Shown: piece after piece, positions 61,775 through 64,000 of the stretch | Layout of the letters: each line of letters begins with the position of its first letter | Numbering within the stretch: the first letter of the stretch is position 1 | From: Henckelia pumila | Lineage: Eukaryota > Streptophyta > Magnoliopsida > Lamiales > Gesneriaceae | NCBI RefSeq assembly: GCF_033568475.1 | Contig: NW_027331831.1 | Coordinates: forward strand, 7,192,001 to 7,256,000 | Direction of reading: 5' to 3' | Length of the DNA stretch: 64,000 nucleotides | Notes under the pieces: model-generated | Seen by the model: the letters and a program-made list of their open reading frames with translations, nothing else | What the model was told of the DNA's origin: nothing | Database searches by the model: none | Position numbers and translations under genes: made by a program

Positions 61775-61793
61775 TGCATGCTCTGATACCATA
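61775..61793 (-). promoter_or_regulatory. Primer-binding site of Ty3 element 2 (initiator Met tRNA)
   Basis: On the minus strand TATGGTATCAGAGCATGC follows the 5' LTR after a few bases and contains the full TGGTATCAGAGC complement of the initiator Met tRNA 3' end. Confidence 0.85.
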
Positions 61794-61795
61794 AA

Positions 61796-63137
61796 TGTAG
61801 TGACCCTTACCCAGATCACCTACTAAACAGAACTTAGACATGCAATTAACATAATTAAATAGATATCAAAATAAAACTGCGGAAACCATAAACATTATAC
61901 AATCCCAAGTAAAGGAATCTGTAATTTATCCCACTAATATACAACCAAATCGAATAGCTGTATAAACCCAAACAACAGTAATAAAACCTAGACGAAGCTC
62001 CAGCTGGCCAACCACTGACTAGCCCCTCCTGGATCCACCCTCTCGTCCAATCGCAAACCTGCCCCATGGAATAGGGTGTCCAAAAACACAGAGTACGAGA
62101 CGTGAGCATAAAACGCTCAGTACGAGAGTATGAGTATACATGCATGCAAAGTGAACTCCCTATAAACTCGAGGTCAAGGATCAGATAACAGAGACAGACC
62201 GGGCCCTGGTATGTAGCACGTTGTGCCGTTGCTTCAGGAGGTGGCTCCCATACCGAGATAACCGTGGATACACCAGACCCAAATCGATGGAAGTCCATCC
62301 ACTAACAGGATAGGGTACAACCCTACTAACAGACATCTCGAAAGAGATACAGCAAGATGCAAATGAATGCAGCATAATATCATGGCATATAAATCATGCA
62401 GTCACATAATACATGCATACTCAGTCAGGATATCTCGAACAGTACTTTCGTACCTCAAAAACAGTGCAAGCTCTACCAACTCTAGGTCCACGCCTATAGT
62501 CTGCTCTACACTGCCAAATGATACTACTATCATTAAAGCGCTCTAAAAGCCTTAACTAAGCTGTTGCATACTCCTAAATATTTATAGGAAGCAAAAGCTA
62601 TACCTTCGTCCGTCGTTAGCCCTTTGATGTCGATGCCTCCAGAACTTGGGCACAACTCCGCTACGACTACCGAATGCCTCGCCGACCACCGGGTCAAGCC
62701 TAGGAAGGCTAGAACAACTCGAATAGACTAGAAAGGAGAGGAAAACACTCAGAATTGGCAATTGGAAATGAAGCCTCGGGCCTCTATTTATAGACAACGA
62801 TCGGAACTTCCGATCCCCGATCGGAACGTCCGAACCTCGATCGGAACGTTCGATCCTGCCATCGGAGCTTTCAAAGATCCTGATCTGCCACGTGTCAAAA
62901 TATCACTTGTTGAATCCGGATAGGGGTGATCGGAGCTTCCGGTCCTGATCGAAGCTTCCGATTTAACCACACGTCATGGATGACGTAATATCATCGGTGC
63001 CTCCGATCGCTCATCGGAGCTTCCGATCCTGTTCGGAGCTTCCGATCGTGCCTTCGGAGCTTTCGATCCGTCCGATACCCAATTTATTTAATTAGCATTA
63101 ATCCTTTAATTACTCAATTAGGGTACGGGCTACTACA
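61796..63137 (-). repeat. 5' LTR of Ty3 element 2
   Basis: 1342 bp with the same ends as the 3' LTR. About ten TCGGAGCTTCCGA-type units (62799-63072) precede the TATA box (62784-62793 on the plus strand). Two units near 63010-63050 are absent from the 3' LTR. Confidence 0.9.
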
Positions 63138-64000
63138 GTTGATCATCCTAGATAATGGTATATCGACACTGGAGCAACGCGACATGTGTGTGCTGATAAG
63201 GAGTTATTCTCAAAGTATACTCCTATAAGTGGAAGAGATCTCTATATGGGTAACAATGCGACTTCTAAGATTGTTGGCTTAGGAAAAGTGGTGATCAAGA
63301 TGCCTTCGGAAAAATAGCTTACTCTTATTGATGTGCTTCATGTTCCGGACATAAGGAAGAATCTTGTATCTGGTTCTAGGCTGGTTAAAGCCGGATTTAG
63401 AATAGTTTTTGAAGCTGAAAAAGTTATAATCATGAAAAATAGACAGTTCCTAGGAAAAGGATATATAGAAAAGGGACTGTTCAAGATAAATGTAATGACT
63501 GTATTTCGTGATCTTGAAAGTAATAAAGTTAATGCTTTGAATTACTTGGTTGAATGTTCTAATTTATGGCAAACTAGATTAGGACATGCTTACTTCAACA
63601 CTTTGAGAAAACTTGGAAAATTAAATCTTATTCCAAAGACTAAGATTGATTCAAACTACAAATGTGAAGTATGTGTTGAAGCTAAATTAGCTAAAGTACC
63701 TTTTCACACAGTGGAAAGAAGTACAATACCTCTAGAACTAATTCACACCGATGTTTGTGATTTAAAGTTTGTACAAACTAGAGGTGAGAAAAAGTACTTT
63801 ATTACATTCATAGATGATTGCACAAGATTCTGTTATGTGTTTCTTTTAAGAAGCAAAGATGAAGCTCTTGAAGCATTTAAGACCTATAAGAATGAATTTG
63901 AAAATCAATTAGGCAAAAGAATAAAGAAAATTTGTAGTGATAGAGGAGGTGAATATGTTGCTCCGTTTGAAGAATTTTGCAATGAATCTGGCATTATTCA
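63138..64000 (+). pseudogene. pol: Ty1/copia pol, right part: protease, GAG-pre-integrase and start of integrase; runs off the window
   Basis: The frame resumes in phase with copia gag across the GTTGA duplication. It shows the aspartic protease motif [23 protein letters not shown], a GAG-pre-integrase zinc region ([18 protein letters not shown]), then the integrase core ([32 protein letters not shown]). Two in-frame stops are visible: TAA just before the protease motif (about 63156-63158) and TAG near 63317. Protease-integrase order with RT still to come is diagnostic of Ty1/copia. The element is cut by the window end. Confidence 0.88.

Larger units (their letters stand above)
55878..63137 (-). 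mobile_element. Complete Ty3/gypsy element 2 (minus strand, chromovirus-type), nested in copia, TSD GTTGA
   Basis: LTRs at 61796-63137 (5') and 55878-57181 (3') enclose PBS, gag, pol and PPT on the minus strand. GTTGA duplications lie at 55873-55877 and 63138-63142, and the copia reading frame continues across the site. The LTRs differ visibly more than those of element 1 (about eight differences in the first 150 bp, plus a 40-bp length difference), so this insertion is older. Several nonsense codons and frameshifts inactivate it. Confidence 0.92.

Overview
The window is nuclear DNA from a flowering plant. It has many short exons with GT-AG introns, AT-rich introns and spacers, conserved plant gene families, and nested LTR retrotransposons primed by initiator-Met tRNA. 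The gene set points to a eudicot. I lean towards an asterid, but nothing in the sequence proves that.

Positions 1-32,000 are the gene-rich half. In order they hold: (i) a MUT9-like/casein-kinase-1-like kinase (MLK/PPK family, minus strand, 16 coding exons); (ii) a divergently transcribed TIM17-type inner-membrane translocase gene with a 5'UTR intron and a promoter full of site II (TGGGCC/T) motifs; (iii) a two-domain organellar YbeY endoribonuclease fused to a Cof-type HAD hydrolase (plus, 12 exons); (iv) an ENOD93 gene (minus, 4 exons), convergent with YBEY; (v) a short 5'-truncated LINE with an 18-bp target-site duplication; (vi) a 14-kb, 22-exon gene (minus) for a large secreted-N-terminus, glycine-rich, multi-pass membrane protein. 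That last gene has a one-base frameshift in its penultimate exon. TIM17 and ENOD93 both belong to mitochondrial function and YBEY to organelle RNA processing. I see no sign that the three are co-regulated.

Positions 32,000-64,000 are a repeat block with no host gene that I can support. It starts with four small DNA-transposon-like units: a long-TIR element, a hAT MITE with an 8-bp TSD, a MULE-like TIR element and a foldback pair. Then come a 2.2-kb solo LTR (TSD TGACT) with three hairpins at exact 73-nt spacing, and a complete 10.7-kb Ty3/gypsy chromovirus-like element (38836-49567, TSD CAAAC, LTRs about 99.5% identical by eye) inside an older repeat. After these lie a second solo LTR (TSD GATTT), an AT-rich stretch with a Harbinger-like MITE (TSD TTA) and a (TCA)29 microsatellite. 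Last is a Ty1/copia element running off the right edge, split by a complete minus-strand Ty3/gypsy element (55878-63137, TSD GTTGA).

The most unusual signal is in the young Ty3 element. Gag and Pol are in different frames, separated by a 227-bp T-rich segment with GT...AG ends. Removing it would fuse Gag to protease at a conserved point, and keeping it ends translation 14 codons after Gag. The second Ty3 element has no such segment at the matching position. A splicing-controlled Gag/Gag-Pol switch is therefore the main hypothesis to test. The second theme is that all three LTR families carry arrays of short inverted-repeat modules, one set with compensatory base changes.
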